Program-made: the position numbers and the translations under genes | Assembly (NCBI RefSeq): GCF_008365385.1 | Contig: NZ_QOVF01000002.1 | Span: 124,001 to 188,000 of the forward strand | DNA: 64,000 bases | From: Halopseudomonas laoshanensis | GTDB taxonomy: Bacteria; Pseudomonadota; Gammaproteobacteria; Pseudomonadales; Pseudomonadaceae | Reading direction: 5' to 3' | The notes under the pieces: generated by a model | Told to the model about the DNA's origin: nothing | Database searches by the model: none | What the model saw: the letters and a program-made list of their open reading frames with translations, nothing else | Shown: positions 48,598-57,450 of the stretch, piece after piece | Numbering within the stretch: position 1 is the first letter of the stretch | Layout: the number at the start of each line of letters is the position of its first letter

Positions 48598-49251
48598 TCA
48601 ATCAAGCCAGTCCAGTGTCAGCAGTAATCGTCGCTGCCCTACCGGCAGACGCGGCGAACGGTGAACCAGACCGCGCCCTTCATTGCCGTGCCAACGTTCG
48701 CCCTTGACCAGTGCAACCTCGCCGCAAGCCAGGGCACGCGCCGCTGCATCGTCATTACAGAAGTCCACCGCCGGGCCACCCAATTGCTGACGCGGCGAGT
48801 TCTGTTCTGATAACCATTCCGAACCTGGCCCGATATAGCTGGTGATCAACCTTACCGGCACCTTGTCAACGTGCCAGCGTGGGCACATGGCCTTGTCCAG
48901 GGTGCGCAGTCGCACGCCCACCGCGCGGGCGTCAAGCAGACAGGCGAAAAGGCTGACCAGGTAGCCGACGTCAGCAACAAACTCTGCATATCCGGGAATA
49001 TCGGCAACTCCCTGAGCAAATTCCGGAAGCGCCGCGATATCGCTGGTCTCTGCGTCCTTGGCCGTCCATGTACAGGTCTCGGCCAGCACCCTGCCCGATG
49101 CCAGCAGAGTCTGGCCAAATTGCTTCGCCGCGAGGTCCAACTGGCGCTGCCAGACCGCCAGATTCACATCGTCGCGCAGAATCTCGAGTAAGCTTTCAAC
49201 GGAATTGCCTTCCACTTGACGGGGCGTGCCTGGCATGGCGCGGGCCAACAT
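48598..49251 (-). CDS. DUF1826 family protein
   Basis: 217 aa soluble protein. WHVDKVPVRLITSYIGPGSEWL and the later ALVKGERWHGNEGRGLVHRSP contain conserved His/Asp/Arg residues that look like a metal or cofactor site, consistent with DUF1826. Members are commonly encoded beside COG0523 GTPases in zinc-starvation operons. The ATG overlaps the zigA stop by one base. The biochemical role is unknown. Confidence 0.85.
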   Translation of the reverse strand: MLARAMPGTPRQVEGNSVESLLEILRDDVNLAVWQRQLDLAAKQFGQTLLASGRVLAETCTWTAKDAETSDIAALPEFAQGVADIPGYAEFVADVGYLVSLFACLLDARAVGVRLRTLDKAMCPRWHVDKVPVRLITSYIGPGSEWLSEQNSPRQQLGGPAVDFCNDDAAARALACGEVALVKGERWHGNEGRGLVHRSPRLPVGQRRLLLTLDWLD

Positions 49252-50465
49252 CAGTCCGCTTCCTCGGTCCAGGGGCCAAATGGGTCAGGTAGGGACTGCC
49301 AGGCTTCGACGCCGCCAGCCATCTCAGCGTCGGTCAGCAGGCATGCATCCAGTTCCCGCGTGAGCCGGGCAAAATCGATATGCTGACCGATAAAAACCAG
49401 TTCCTGACGGCAATCGCCGGTTTGCGGATCCCAGTTGGCCATGATGGCTTCCAGGCCCTCGCCTGCCCCCGGCCAGTGCGCCTTGGGCACTGAACGCCAC
49501 CAGCGCCCGGCGTAGCTATATCGCATAAGACCACCGGCCTGCGACCAACTCCCGGCCTCCTGCGGTCTGGTGGCCAGCCAGAAAAAACCTTTGGAGCGCA
49601 GCAGGCGGCCGTTCTCCCAGGTACGATTCAGAAAGCTGAAAAAACGTTGCGGGTGGAAGGGCTTGCGCGCTTGGTAAGTATCAGCGGCAATGCCGTACTC
49701 CTCGGTTTCCGGCAAATGCTCACCCCTCATCTCCTTCAACCAGCCCGGCGCCATCGAGGCCTTGTCGAAGTTGAAACGACCGGTATTAAGTACCTTCTCC
49801 AGCGGCACCTGTCCCATGACCATTGGGACAATCTCCGCCTCTGCATTCAAGCCCCGCAGGATCGCTATCAACTCCTCGCGTTGATCGGCCGAGATCAAAT
49901 CCATTTTGCTGATCAGCAGAACGTCAGCAAACTCGACCTGCTCAATCAGCAGATCGGTGATGGAGCGCTCGTCTTCGTCGCCAAGCGTTTCTCCTCTGCT
50001 CGCCAGACTTTCGGCAGCCTGGAAATCGATCAGGAAATTCATGCCATCGACCACGGTAACCATGGTGTCCAGGCGCGCCAGGTCGGACAGACTACGCCCC
50101 TGCTCATCACGAAAAGTAAAGGTTTCTGCCACCGGCATCGGCTCGGAGATCCCGGTGGACTCGATCAGCAGGTAGTCAAAGCGACCCTCCTGCGCCAAGC
50201 GAGCCACTTCCTCCAGCAGATCTTCGCGCAGAGTGCAGCAAATACAGCCGTTGCTCATCTCCACCAGGCGCTCTTCCGCGCGGTTGAGAGTGACATCACG
50301 CTGCACCTCACTGGCATCAATATTGATTTCACTCATGTCATTGACGATCACCGCCACGCGCAGGTTTTCCCTGTTACGCAGAATCTGATTGAGCAAGGTG
50401 GTTTTCCCCGCACCGAGAAAACCTGAAAGGACCGTGACCGGCAACGGCATAAGCGACGAAGACAT
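49251..50465 (-). CDS. zigA: COG0523 GTPase ZigA, zinc-starvation metallochaperone
   Basis: 404 aa. The N-terminal GTPase domain has Walker A GFLGAGKTTLLN, the metal-binding CxCC motif GCICCTL, the ESTGISEP segment and SKMD specificity loop; the CobW C-terminal domain follows. COG0523 proteins with this context are made under zinc limitation and thought to deliver or conserve zinc. A 31-bp Zur-like palindrome sits 40 bases upstream of the start, which supports the ZigA assignment over cobalamin-linked CobW. Confidence 0.9.
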   Translation of the reverse strand: MSSSLMPLPVTVLSGFLGAGKTTLLNQILRNRENLRVAVIVNDMSEINIDASEVQRDVTLNRAEERLVEMSNGCICCTLREDLLEEVARLAQEGRFDYLLIESTGISEPMPVAETFTFRDEQGRSLSDLARLDTMVTVVDGMNFLIDFQAAESLASRGETLGDEDERSITDLLIEQVEFADVLLISKMDLISADQREELIAILRGLNAEAEIVPMVMGQVPLEKVLNTGRFNFDKASMAPGWLKEMRGEHLPETEEYGIAADTYQARKPFHPQRFFSFLNRTWENGRLLRSKGFFWLATRPQEAGSWSQAGGLMRYSYAGRWWRSVPKAHWPGAGEGLEAIMANWDPQTGDCRQELVFIGQHIDFARLTRELDACLLTDAEMAGGVEAWQSLPDPFGPWTEEAD

Positions 50466-50504
50466 AAAGGCTCCCTGTAGGCCTATTCAAGAAGCTGCCA
50501 TCCT

Positions 50505-50535
50505 ATATTTATTGTTATAACATAACAATAAATAT
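50505..50535. promoter_or_regulatory. Zur-type operator (31-bp palindrome)
   Basis: Perfect inverted repeat: ATATTTATTGTTAT (50505-50518), spacer AAC, and its exact complement ATAACAATAAATAT (50522-50535). The core TGTTATAACATAACA fits the known Zur box pattern TGTTATA-N-TATAACA in spacing and sequence. It precedes zigA by 40 bases and the divergent gene at 50609 by 73 bases. Confidence 0.82.
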
Positions 50536-50608
50536 TCACTTCAACAGTCTCATACAGTTCGGCGGCAACTGCTAAGATGAGCTCATCATTCCACCACCAA
50601 GGTCGACC

Positions 50609-50989
50609 ATGAATCCAGATCTAGGCACCGTTTACCAGCAGTCAATCGCCGCCGAGAACGAGGTGGAATTTCTGCAGATCCGTTTCAGCGATATCGATTT
50701 TGTCAGCCACGAGCTATGTACCACTTTGTTTGAAGTGCCATGGGGTGAAGATCAGGAGCTGCATGCCCTGTCCCTGGATTTTGATCAGGATATGCTCTTG
50801 CAGATTCTTGCGCGCCTCGAACCGGAGGCTCAGCAGCAATTTGTTGCGCAGGTGAATGGCCAGCAACCGCCCTTCCATGTCAGCCTACCTGAAGCCGTGC
50901 TGGTGGAGCGCGTGACCTGTGTACTCGGGGAAGAGCAGGAAGTCGAAGGGGAAGTCTTTACCCCCTTCGTTATCCAGGCTATTGATTAA
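50609..50989 (+). CDS. hypothetical protein, 126 aa
   Basis: A small acidic soluble protein from an ATG preceded by AAGG. Visible features are FLQIRFSDIDFVSHELCTTLFEVPWG and a run of Asp/Glu throughout, with no signal peptide or membrane helix. No family recognised. It is divergent from zigA, so the Zur-like palindrome could affect both, and it is convergent with the SIMPL gene by a 4-base overlap. Confidence 0.65.
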   Translation: MNPDLGTVYQQSIAAENEVEFLQIRFSDIDFVSHELCTTLFEVPWGEDQELHALSLDFDQDMLLQILARLEPEAQQQFVAQVNGQQPPFHVSLPEAVLVERVTCVLGEEQEVEGEVFTPFVIQAID

Positions 50990-51699
50990 CGCAGAATGTA
51001 ATCCACGCTGGTGACCACGCGCACGCGTTTGATCTCTGGCGTAAAGGCGTCAACGTCTTCAATCGAAAAATAACCCTGCGAGGCGCGGCGAATGCTGCCA
51101 ACCTCGGCCTCGGCGTCCCGGGCAAACTGGTCGGCCGCCGCGCGGGCATCGCGTGTAGCGTGCGCAATCATTTCGGGTTTGATCGACTCCAGTTGGGTAA
51201 ATACGAAGCGCGGCTGGAATTCATAGCTCTGGGTCAAGGCGACGCCAGACTTGACCAGCTCACCCACGGTCTGCATACCGGTTTTGACCCGGTCTACATC
51301 TTCAGTGCGCACCAGAACCGTGACTTCAGCGCGGTACCTTTCTGCTGGTAGCGCATTGTTATAGACGTTAGCGTGCTGGTCGGTGATTTTCGGCATCGAC
51401 AGCTGGATATCCTCTTCGACAAACCCCTTGAGCAGCAGGAATGAGCGAATCAGGCTCTGCTGTGCCTCTATGTCGGTTTGTAGTTGATCGAGCGAGTTAC
51501 CTGCAACCGAGAAATTGATTGGCCACAGTGCCAGATCTGCCTCTACGGTACGTTCGGCCAGGCCCTTTACGCTGACCACGCGATCGGCATCCCGAAACTG
51601 CAACAGCCCAGCCTTTATGCTGATGGCCATAAACGCCAGTGACAGTGCGATCAGCGCCGCGGCAATGATGGAAAGTCCGGAAAACCGTGAACTGCTCAT
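50986..51699 (-). CDS. SIMPL (YggE-like) domain periplasmic protein
   Basis: 237 aa from the ATG at 51699, which has an AGGAG site 7 bases upstream. An N-terminal signal or anchor helix (about 8-30) is followed by a SIMPL/DUF541 domain: VVSVKGLAERTVEADLALWPI, then ATRDARAAADQFARDAEAEVG and a final hydrophobic strand. E. coli YggE is linked to oxidative stress tolerance; the role here is unknown. It follows flhB on the same strand after 83 bases but is not a flagellar gene. Confidence 0.88.
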   Translation of the reverse strand: MSSSRFSGLSIIAAALIALSLAFMAISIKAGLLQFRDADRVVSVKGLAERTVEADLALWPINFSVAGNSLDQLQTDIEAQQSLIRSFLLLKGFVEEDIQLSMPKITDQHANVYNNALPAERYRAEVTVLVRTEDVDRVKTGMQTVGELVKSGVALTQSYEFQPRFVFTQLESIKPEMIAHATRDARAAADQFARDAEAEVGSIRRASQGYFSIEDVDAFTPEIKRVRVVTSVDYILR

Positions 51700-51782
51700 A
51701 AGCTGCTCCTGAAAGCACAAGAAAGAACATCAATGTAGCTCAAAATCAAGCCTGCCAGGGCAATAGAGAGACCAACAAGCGT

Positions 51783-52922
51783 CTATTCGTCCTTGCGCAA
51801 ATCTTCCGGTATATCCGGCTTGGGCATCGGGCCGGGACGCTTGCCCTGCCCTGCCCGGTATTGCCGCAACTGGAATACATAGGCCAACACCTGCGCCACC
51901 GCCAGGTACAGGCCGGAGGGGATCTGCTGGTCCAGCTCGGTACTGTAGAACACCGCCCGCGCCAGCGGGGGTGATTCCAGCACGATGATTTCGTGTTCAG
52001 CCGCCACCTCACGGATGCGCAGAGCGGTGAAATCGGCGCCCTTGGCAATCACAATGGGCGCACCCGACTTGATCGGGTCGTACTTCAATGCCACCGCGTA
52101 ATGGGTCGGGTTGGTGATGACGACGTCGGCCTTGGGTACTTCACCCATCATGCGCCGCTCGGCCATTTCACGCTGCAACTGGCGGATACGGGATTTGACC
52201 TCGGGTTTGCCCTCGGAGTCCTTGTACTCGTCCTTGACCTCCTGCTTGGTCATCTTCAGCTTCTGCTTGTTATCCCAGAGCTGAAAGGGGATATCCACGG
52301 CGGCAATCAGAATCAGTGAGCAGGCCAGAAACACCAAGGCCATGCCAAGAATATACCCGCTATGCTCAATCGCATCTGGCAGGGGTTGCCGATCCAGGGT
52401 GAGCATCTGATCCTGGAACAGGTTCAGCACAAACAGCGCCGTGACCAGCACCACGAGAAATTTGGCCAGCGCCTTGAGCAGCTCCACTAACGCCTTGAGG
52501 GAAAACATCCTTTTCAAGCCCGCGAGCGGATTCATCCGTTCGAACTTGGGCGCCATCGACTTGGCGCTGAGGAGCCAGCCACCCAGCAAAACCGGTCCGA
52601 CCAGAGCGGCGATCAGCAGCATGAAAAATAGCGGCCCGATCACGTCCAGCCCAATTCCCACTGAAGCGAGCAACTGCAAACCCATGGTATCGGTGGAGTA
52701 CAGAGCTGCGCGATCAATGCTGAAGTTGAAGATCATCAGATCCAGCAGGCGTCGGCCCATCTCCGGACCGAGCATGATCAGACCCACCGCCGCCACCATG
52801 ACCACAGCCAGGGTATTCAGCTCCTTGGAGCGTGCTACCTGGCCCTTGTCACGCGATTCCTTGAGGCGTTTCTCCGTGGGGTCTTCGCTTTTATCCTGGC
52901 CACTGTCCGACTGCTCTGCCAT
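51783..52922 (-). CDS. flhB: flagellar export switch protein FlhB
   Basis: 379 aa inner-membrane protein of the flagellar type III export gate. It has an N-terminal charged segment (EDPTEKRLKESRDKGQVARSKE), four membrane helices and a cytoplasmic domain with the self-cleavage motif NPTHYAVAL that switches export from hook to filament. The start overlaps the fliR stop by one base. It is the last flagellar gene of the run; flhA, which often follows, is not downstream here, and the SIMPL gene comes next. Confidence 0.97.
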   Translation of the reverse strand: MAEQSDSGQDKSEDPTEKRLKESRDKGQVARSKELNTLAVVMVAAVGLIMLGPEMGRRLLDLMIFNFSIDRAALYSTDTMGLQLLASVGIGLDVIGPLFFMLLIAALVGPVLLGGWLLSAKSMAPKFERMNPLAGLKRMFSLKALVELLKALAKFLVVLVTALFVLNLFQDQMLTLDRQPLPDAIEHSGYILGMALVFLACSLILIAAVDIPFQLWDNKQKLKMTKQEVKDEYKDSEGKPEVKSRIRQLQREMAERRMMGEVPKADVVITNPTHYAVALKYDPIKSGAPIVIAKGADFTALRIREVAAEHEIIVLESPPLARAVFYSTELDQQIPSGLYLAVAQVLAYVFQLRQYRAGQGKRPGPMPKPDIPEDLRKDE

Positions 52923-53698
52923 CAGTCAGCCCTCACAAAAGCACGAAGCCAGATCAGCGTTTCGGTAGTCACTACCTGGTACTGTTCGGCGACGCTACCG
53001 AGCAACACCCACATGATGAACAGCCCGAAAATCAGCGTCAGCGGGAAACCAATGGAAAAGATATTCAGCTGCGGGGCAGCGCGCATCATTACGCCGAAAG
53101 CCAGGTTGACGATCAGCAACGCGGTGATAGCCGGCAGACCAACCAGCAACGCAGCGGACAGCACCCAGGAAAAGCGCAGCACCAGGGCGTAAAAGTCGGT
53201 AGCCAGTAAGGTTTCGCCTATCGGCAAGGTGGTAAAGCTTTCGACCATGACCTCAATCACCACCAGATGGCCGTTCATGGCCAGAAACAGCAAGGTGACC
53301 AACATGGTGAATACCTGAGCGACCACCGCGACCGAAATACCCATGCTCGGGTCGTTCATCGAGGCAAAGCCCAGACCCATCTGCATCGCGATAATCTGGC
53401 CGGCCAGAACGTGGATCTGAAACAGCAACTGCAGTGCAAAACCCATCGCCACGCCGATCAGGATCTGCTCGGCAATCATGACCCAGGTGCCCAGAGACAG
53501 AGGATCGATCATCGGGGCGGCGGGAATATGCGGGGCGATAATAGCGGTCACAGCCAATGCCAGAAACAGGCGGATGCGCATCGGCACCAGTTGCGTACCG
53601 ATCACCGGCATGGTCATGAATACGCTGCCCGTGCGAAACAATACCCAGAGGTAGCTCATGACCCACTGGGTGATGACCTCGCTGGACAGCTCGATCAT
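52922..53698 (-). CDS. fliR: flagellar export protein FliR
   Basis: 258 aa, about six membrane helices. It forms the export gate with FliP and FliQ. The block LVPMRIRLFLALAVTAIIAP, then FALQLLFQIHVLAGQIIAMQMG and FASMNDPSMG are FliR hallmarks. It overlaps both flhB and fliQ by one base each. Confidence 0.96.
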   Translation of the reverse strand: MIELSSEVITQWVMSYLWVLFRTGSVFMTMPVIGTQLVPMRIRLFLALAVTAIIAPHIPAAPMIDPLSLGTWVMIAEQILIGVAMGFALQLLFQIHVLAGQIIAMQMGLGFASMNDPSMGISVAVVAQVFTMLVTLLFLAMNGHLVVIEVMVESFTTLPIGETLLATDFYALVLRFSWVLSAALLVGLPAITALLIVNLAFGVMMRAAPQLNIFSIGFPLTLIFGLFIMWVLLGSVAEQYQVVTTETLIWLRAFVRAD

Positions 53699-53967
53699 CA
53701 GCCGATCAGTCCGGGGATATTCCGGTAAAGCCGGTCAGTGAACTCGATCAGTTGAGTCACCAGCCAGGGACCCAGCCAGATCAGTGTCAGAAAGGTGAAC
53801 AGCAGGCGTGGCAGGAAGCTCAAGGTCTGTTCGTTAATCTGTGTAGCAGCCTGAAACATCGCCACGATCAAGCCCACTACCAGGCTCGGCAGTACGATCA
53901 CGGCGACCATCACTGTGGTCAGCCACAGCGCCTGGCGAAACAGATCTACCGCTACTTCAGGTGTCAT
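53698..53967 (-). CDS. fliQ: flagellar export protein FliQ
   Basis: 89 aa with two membrane helices (about 15-40 and 50-75). LPSLVVGLIVAMFQAATQINEQTL is the FliQ signature. It lies 10 bases after fliP and overlaps fliR by one base. Confidence 0.96.
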   Translation of the reverse strand: MTPEVAVDLFRQALWLTTVMVAVIVLPSLVVGLIVAMFQAATQINEQTLSFLPRLLFTFLTLIWLGPWLVTQLIEFTDRLYRNIPGLIG

Positions 53968-53977
53968 CGAAGGGCTC

Positions 53978-54730
53978 CTATGTCACCGCAAAACTGGCTG
54001 CCAGGGTACCTATGATCAACGCCCAGCCGTCTACCAGGACGAATAGCATGATCTTGAATGGTAGCGAGATGATCAGCGGCGACAGCATCATCATACCCAT
54101 CGCCATCAGCACACTGGCCACCACCAGATCGATCACCAGAAACGGAATAAAGATCATGAAGCCGATCTGAAACGCCGTCTTCAGCTCGGAAGTGACGAAT
54201 GCCGGCACCAGGATATGGAAAGGCACATCATCCGGGCTGGCCAGATCAGTACGTCGCGCCAGACGTACAAAGAGCTCCAGATCAGTTTCACGCGTCTGCG
54301 CCAGCATGAAACCTCTGAGCGGAATGCTCGCGGCGTCTACCGCCTGCTGTGGGGTCATTTCCTCGGCCAGATAGGGTTGCAGCGCGGTTTCATTGATGCG
54401 CTCAAACACCGGTGCCATCACAAACAGGGTGAGAAACAGTGCCAGGCCGACTAGAATCTGGCTGGACGGTGTTTGCTGCAAACCCAAAGCCTGACGCAGA
54501 ATCGCAAAGACGATAATGATCCGGGTAAAGCTGGTCATCATCATCACGAACGCGGGAATAAAGGTCAGGGCCGACATCAGCAGCAGAATCTGCAAGCTGA
54601 CGGAGTAGGTCTGTTCGCCCTCCTGGTCAGTACTCAACGTGATCGCCGGCATGCTCAGCGGATCAGCGGCGGTCTGCGCCAGCACCGAGGGCGCCAGCAA
54701 CATCAAAAGCAGAAAAATCCAGCGCATCAT
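53978..54730 (-). CDS. fliP: flagellar export protein FliP
   Basis: 250 aa. A cleavable signal ([19 protein letters not shown]) is followed by four helices of the export gate core. [38 protein letters not shown] and the C-terminal [19 protein letters not shown] are typical. It overlaps fliO by 4 bases. Confidence 0.97.
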   Translation of the reverse strand: MMRWIFLLLMLLAPSVLAQTAADPLSMPAITLSTDQEGEQTYSVSLQILLLMSALTFIPAFVMMMTSFTRIIIVFAILRQALGLQQTPSSQILVGLALFLTLFVMAPVFERINETALQPYLAEEMTPQQAVDAASIPLRGFMLAQTRETDLELFVRLARRTDLASPDDVPFHILVPAFVTSELKTAFQIGFMIFIPFLVIDLVVASVLMAMGMMMLSPLIISLPFKIMLFVLVDGWALIIGTLAASFAVT

Positions 54731-55158
54731 GGCTTGGGCTCCCGCTTCAACAGGCCGCGCAGGGTCTTGGCAAAATCGGAGTTCATCGTGCCGGCGGCGC
54801 TAACCTCTGCAATAGGCTCATCAAATACATGCAGGGTATTGATGCGCCCAGGAGAGGCGCCCAGCAACAGCTGCTTGCCGCCAACATCGACCAGCAATAT
54901 TCGGTCTCTCGGCCCCAGAGGCAGGCTGCTGAGCAAACGAATATGCTGACCGCCCTGAGGAGCCAAAGGGCCAACGCGGCGCATCAGATAACCGATCAGA
55001 AAGATCAGCCCGACCACTAGCAACAGGCCTCCGCCCAACTGCGCCAGCTGGGCGATCAGCGACACCTGGCTGGACACTGGCGCGGAAGCAGAATCGGCCT
55101 GCGCCCAGGCAGCACCACAAGATAGGCAGGCCGGCAGTATGAATGCAGCTGACTTCAT
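54727..55158 (-). CDS. fliO: flagellar protein FliO
   Basis: 143 aa. An N-terminal signal-like segment, one membrane helix (about 38-60) and a small cytoplasmic domain with the FliO pattern [25 protein letters not shown]. FliO aids assembly of the FliP ring. Its start overlaps fliN and its stop overlaps fliP. Confidence 0.93.
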   Translation of the reverse strand: MKSAAFILPACLSCGAAWAQADSASAPVSSQVSLIAQLAQLGGGLLLVVGLIFLIGYLMRRVGPLAPQGGQHIRLLSSLPLGPRDRILLVDVGGKQLLLGASPGRINTLHVFDEPIAEVSAAGTMNSDFAKTLRGLLKREPKP

Positions 55159-55628
55159 CAGCGCAGTTTCTTGATTCGTTCGGAAGGGCTGATCACATCG
55201 GTCAGGCGTATACCAAACTTCTCGTTCACCACCACCACCTCGCCATGCGCAATCAAGGTACCGTTGACCTTCACATCCAGCGGCTCACCCGCCAGCCGAT
55301 CCAGTTCGACTACCGAACCCTGATTCAGCTGCAGCAGGTTGCGGATAGTGATATCGGTATTACCCACTTCCATGGAAATGGTTACTGGAATATCCAGAAT
55401 CACATCCAGGTTAGGGCTGTCAGTGCCGTCGAACTGATCGCCGCCAGCGACCGCCGCTGGCGCGTTGAATTCTTCCATCGGCATGCGCGGCGAACTGTTG
55501 GCTGTCGCCAACATCGCGTCTATATCATCCTGATCGGTATCACCCGCTTCATCCAGCGCAGCAGCCCACTCGTCTGCCAGCGCCTGCTCCTCGGGAGTGA
55601 CCTCGTCGGACTTCTTGTCATCAGCCAT
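55158..55628 (-). CDS. fliN: flagellar motor switch protein FliN
   Basis: 156 aa. An acidic N-terminal extension (about 1-70) leads into the SpoA/FliN domain: LDVILDIPVTISMEVGNTDI, LLQLNQGSVVELDRLAGEPLDV and GEVVVVNEKFGIRLTDVI. It forms the C-ring with FliM and FliG. Start follows fliM after about 40 bases. Confidence 0.96.
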   Translation of the reverse strand: MADDKKSDEVTPEEQALADEWAAALDEAGDTDQDDIDAMLATANSSPRMPMEEFNAPAAVAGGDQFDGTDSPNLDVILDIPVTISMEVGNTDITIRNLLQLNQGSVVELDRLAGEPLDVKVNGTLIAHGEVVVVNEKFGIRLTDVISPSERIKKLR

Positions 55629-55668
55629 CTTGTTCTTCCTCTACACGAATAAAGCGGTCCGTCAGCCC

Positions 55669-56640
55669 CTAACGCGGGCGTGAGATCGGCCCCAGAATTT
55701 GCAATGCCAGATTACCCTTGACCGAGCCCAGCTTGGCCTTGAACGTAGGCACACCGTTAGCGCAGAGCACCATGTGTTCCGGCAGCTCCACGGGTATGAC
55801 ATCGCCCGGTTGCATGCTCAACAGGTCCTTGAGCTTGAGCTGGCGGCGCACCACGGTGGCACTGAGCGGCACCTTGGCAGCGGTTATCTCCTCACGCAGG
55901 GCCTTGACCCAGCGCTCGTCATGTTCGTCCACATCCGACTGCACACCTGAATCCAGCACTTCACGCAGTGGCTCGATCATCGAATAGGGGAAAGTAATGT
56001 GCATATCTCCACCGCCACCATCCAGTTCGATGTGGAAGGTGGAGACCACCACTACCTCACTGGGGCTGACGATATTCGCCAACGCCGGATTCACCTCGGA
56101 GTTCACATACTCGAAGTTGACCTCCTGCACGGCCTGCCAGGCTTCCTTCAGGTCGAGAAAGGTCTGATCCAGCACCATGCGTACCACACGCAACTCGGTC
56201 GGCGTGAATTCACGCCCCTCGATCTTGGCATGCCGTCCATCGCCACCAAAGAAGTTGTCGACCAGCTTGAATACCAGGCGCGCATCGAGAATAAACAGTG
56301 CTGTGCCGCGCAGCGGTTTCATCTTCACCAGATTAAGGCTGGTGGGTACATAGAGTGAATGCACGTACTCGCCGAACTTCATCACCTGCACGCCACCCAC
56401 CGCCACATCCGCCGAACGGCGCAGCAGATTGAAAATACTGATACGGGTATAGCGGGCAAAACGCTCGTTGATCATTTCCAGGGTCGGCATGCGCCCGCGG
56501 ACGATACGATCCTGGCTGGTCAGGTCATAATTCTTGACTGACCCCGGCGTGGTATCGATCTCGGTTTCAACTGCCCCGTCGTCGACACCATGCAACAGCG
56601 CATCGATTTCGTCCTGTGAGAGCAGATCCTGAACGGCCAT
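55669..56640 (-). CDS. fliM: flagellar motor switch protein FliM
   Basis: 323 aa. The N-terminal CheY-P binding segment is LLSQDEIDALLHGV. The middle domain includes RIVRGRMPTLEMINERFARY and the GGxG-type region FGGDGRHAKIEGREFTPTE, and a C-terminal SpoA domain follows. It links chemotaxis signalling to rotor direction. It lies 9 bases after fliL. Confidence 0.97.
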   Translation of the reverse strand: MAVQDLLSQDEIDALLHGVDDGAVETEIDTTPGSVKNYDLTSQDRIVRGRMPTLEMINERFARYTRISIFNLLRRSADVAVGGVQVMKFGEYVHSLYVPTSLNLVKMKPLRGTALFILDARLVFKLVDNFFGGDGRHAKIEGREFTPTELRVVRMVLDQTFLDLKEAWQAVQEVNFEYVNSEVNPALANIVSPSEVVVVSTFHIELDGGGGDMHITFPYSMIEPLREVLDSGVQSDVDEHDERWVKALREEITAAKVPLSATVVRRQLKLKDLLSMQPGDVIPVELPEHMVLCANGVPTFKAKLGSVKGNLALQILGPISRPR

Positions 56641-56649
56641 GGAGGCTTC

Positions 56650-57162
56650 CTATTGCAAGACTATATTGGTAAACAACACCGATTCGATCACCGGGTCGCC
56701 GACTTCCTTTTCCAGCAAGGCCTTGACCGCGAGTGTCGCTCGTTCGCGCAGGGCTTCCTTACCTTCAGGAGAGAACAATGTCTGGAACTCTTCACTGCTG
56801 AACAGCAGCACCAGCTCGTTGCGCAGCAGCGGCATGTGCGCCGCGACGCTGGCCATCCCCTCGCTATCGCGTCCCATCAAGACCACATTGACCTGCAGAT
56901 AACGCTTGCGGCCCTCATGGGTGTAGTTGACCACAAAAGCCGGATCCAGCGGCTGATACAGCGCACCCGCTCGGGCGGGCTCGGCAGGCTCAGCCTCGGC
57001 CACCTCCTCGTCTCCACTCATCAGCATGTAGGTCACCCCTCCTGCCGAGAGCAATACCGCCAGCAGGCCAACCCCGACAAGGATCAGCAATTTCTTTTTG
57101 CTTTTGCCCGGTACCGCTGCAGCTTCTGCTGCGGGCGCTTCATCTCGCGATTGCTTTGCCAT
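56650..57162 (-). CDS. fliL: flagellar basal body-associated protein FliL
   Basis: 170 aa. A charged N-terminus, one membrane helix (about 23-47) and a periplasmic FliL domain (YQPLDPAFVVNYTHEGRKRYLQVNV, then LRNELVLLFSSEEFQTLFSPEGKE). It supports stator function. It is the first gene after a 288-base gap holding a sigma-54 promoter and the fliK terminator, so it starts a transcription unit fliLMNOPQR-flhB. Confidence 0.95.
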   Translation of the reverse strand: MAKQSRDEAPAAEAAAVPGKSKKKLLILVGVGLLAVLLSAGGVTYMLMSGDEEVAEAEPAEPARAGALYQPLDPAFVVNYTHEGRKRYLQVNVVLMGRDSEGMASVAAHMPLLRNELVLLFSSEEFQTLFSPEGKEALRERATLAVKALLEKEVGDPVIESVLFTNIVLQ

Positions 57163-57222
57163 GACAAAATTCCGTCACTTAAACAGGGAAAACCTGCTTT
57201 TTGTGTCTTGAGGTGAAAGTAT

Positions 57223-57239
57223 TGCATCGACCATGCCAA
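57223..57239 (-). promoter_or_regulatory. sigma-54 promoter of fliL
   Basis: Minus strand TTGGCATGGTCGATGCA. It matches YTGGCACGRNNNTTGCW with intact -24 GG and -12 GC at the correct 12-base offset and only two mismatches. It lies 61 bases before the fliL ATG. RpoN with FleQ-type activation of flagellar operons is established in Pseudomonas. Confidence 0.75.
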
Positions 57240-57413
57240 CTTGTCGGTGCGCGCTAAGCCTAGTGCGCCAAGGATAAAGCCAAGCGTGGCAAATGTCTTT
57301 GTACGGTGAGAAAAAGTCCGGAGAGAGATTAGCCGTGGCGAAAATCGAGCCTTGGCGCTGGGAGGAAAGCGCCTCTGGCCGCTGGTTCGGACAGGGAATG
57401 ATCAGGCTGAAAT

Positions 57414-57436
57414 TCAGCCCACCGACCGGTGGGCTG
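57414..57436 (-). terminator. terminator of fliK
   Basis: CAGCCCACC / GGTGGGCTG (57415-57423, 57428-57436) with loop GACC, extendable to an 11-bp palindromic arm. On the minus strand AATTT follows. It lies 14 bases past the fliK stop and separates fliK from the fliL unit. Confidence 0.6.
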
Positions 57437-57450
57437 AGGCGGCGCAAGCT

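Noticed and set aside
57175-57447. 90-aa frame between fliK and fliL
   Set aside because: The interval holds the fliK hairpin and the fliL sigma-54 promoter; the frame has no ribosome site and low-quality composition.
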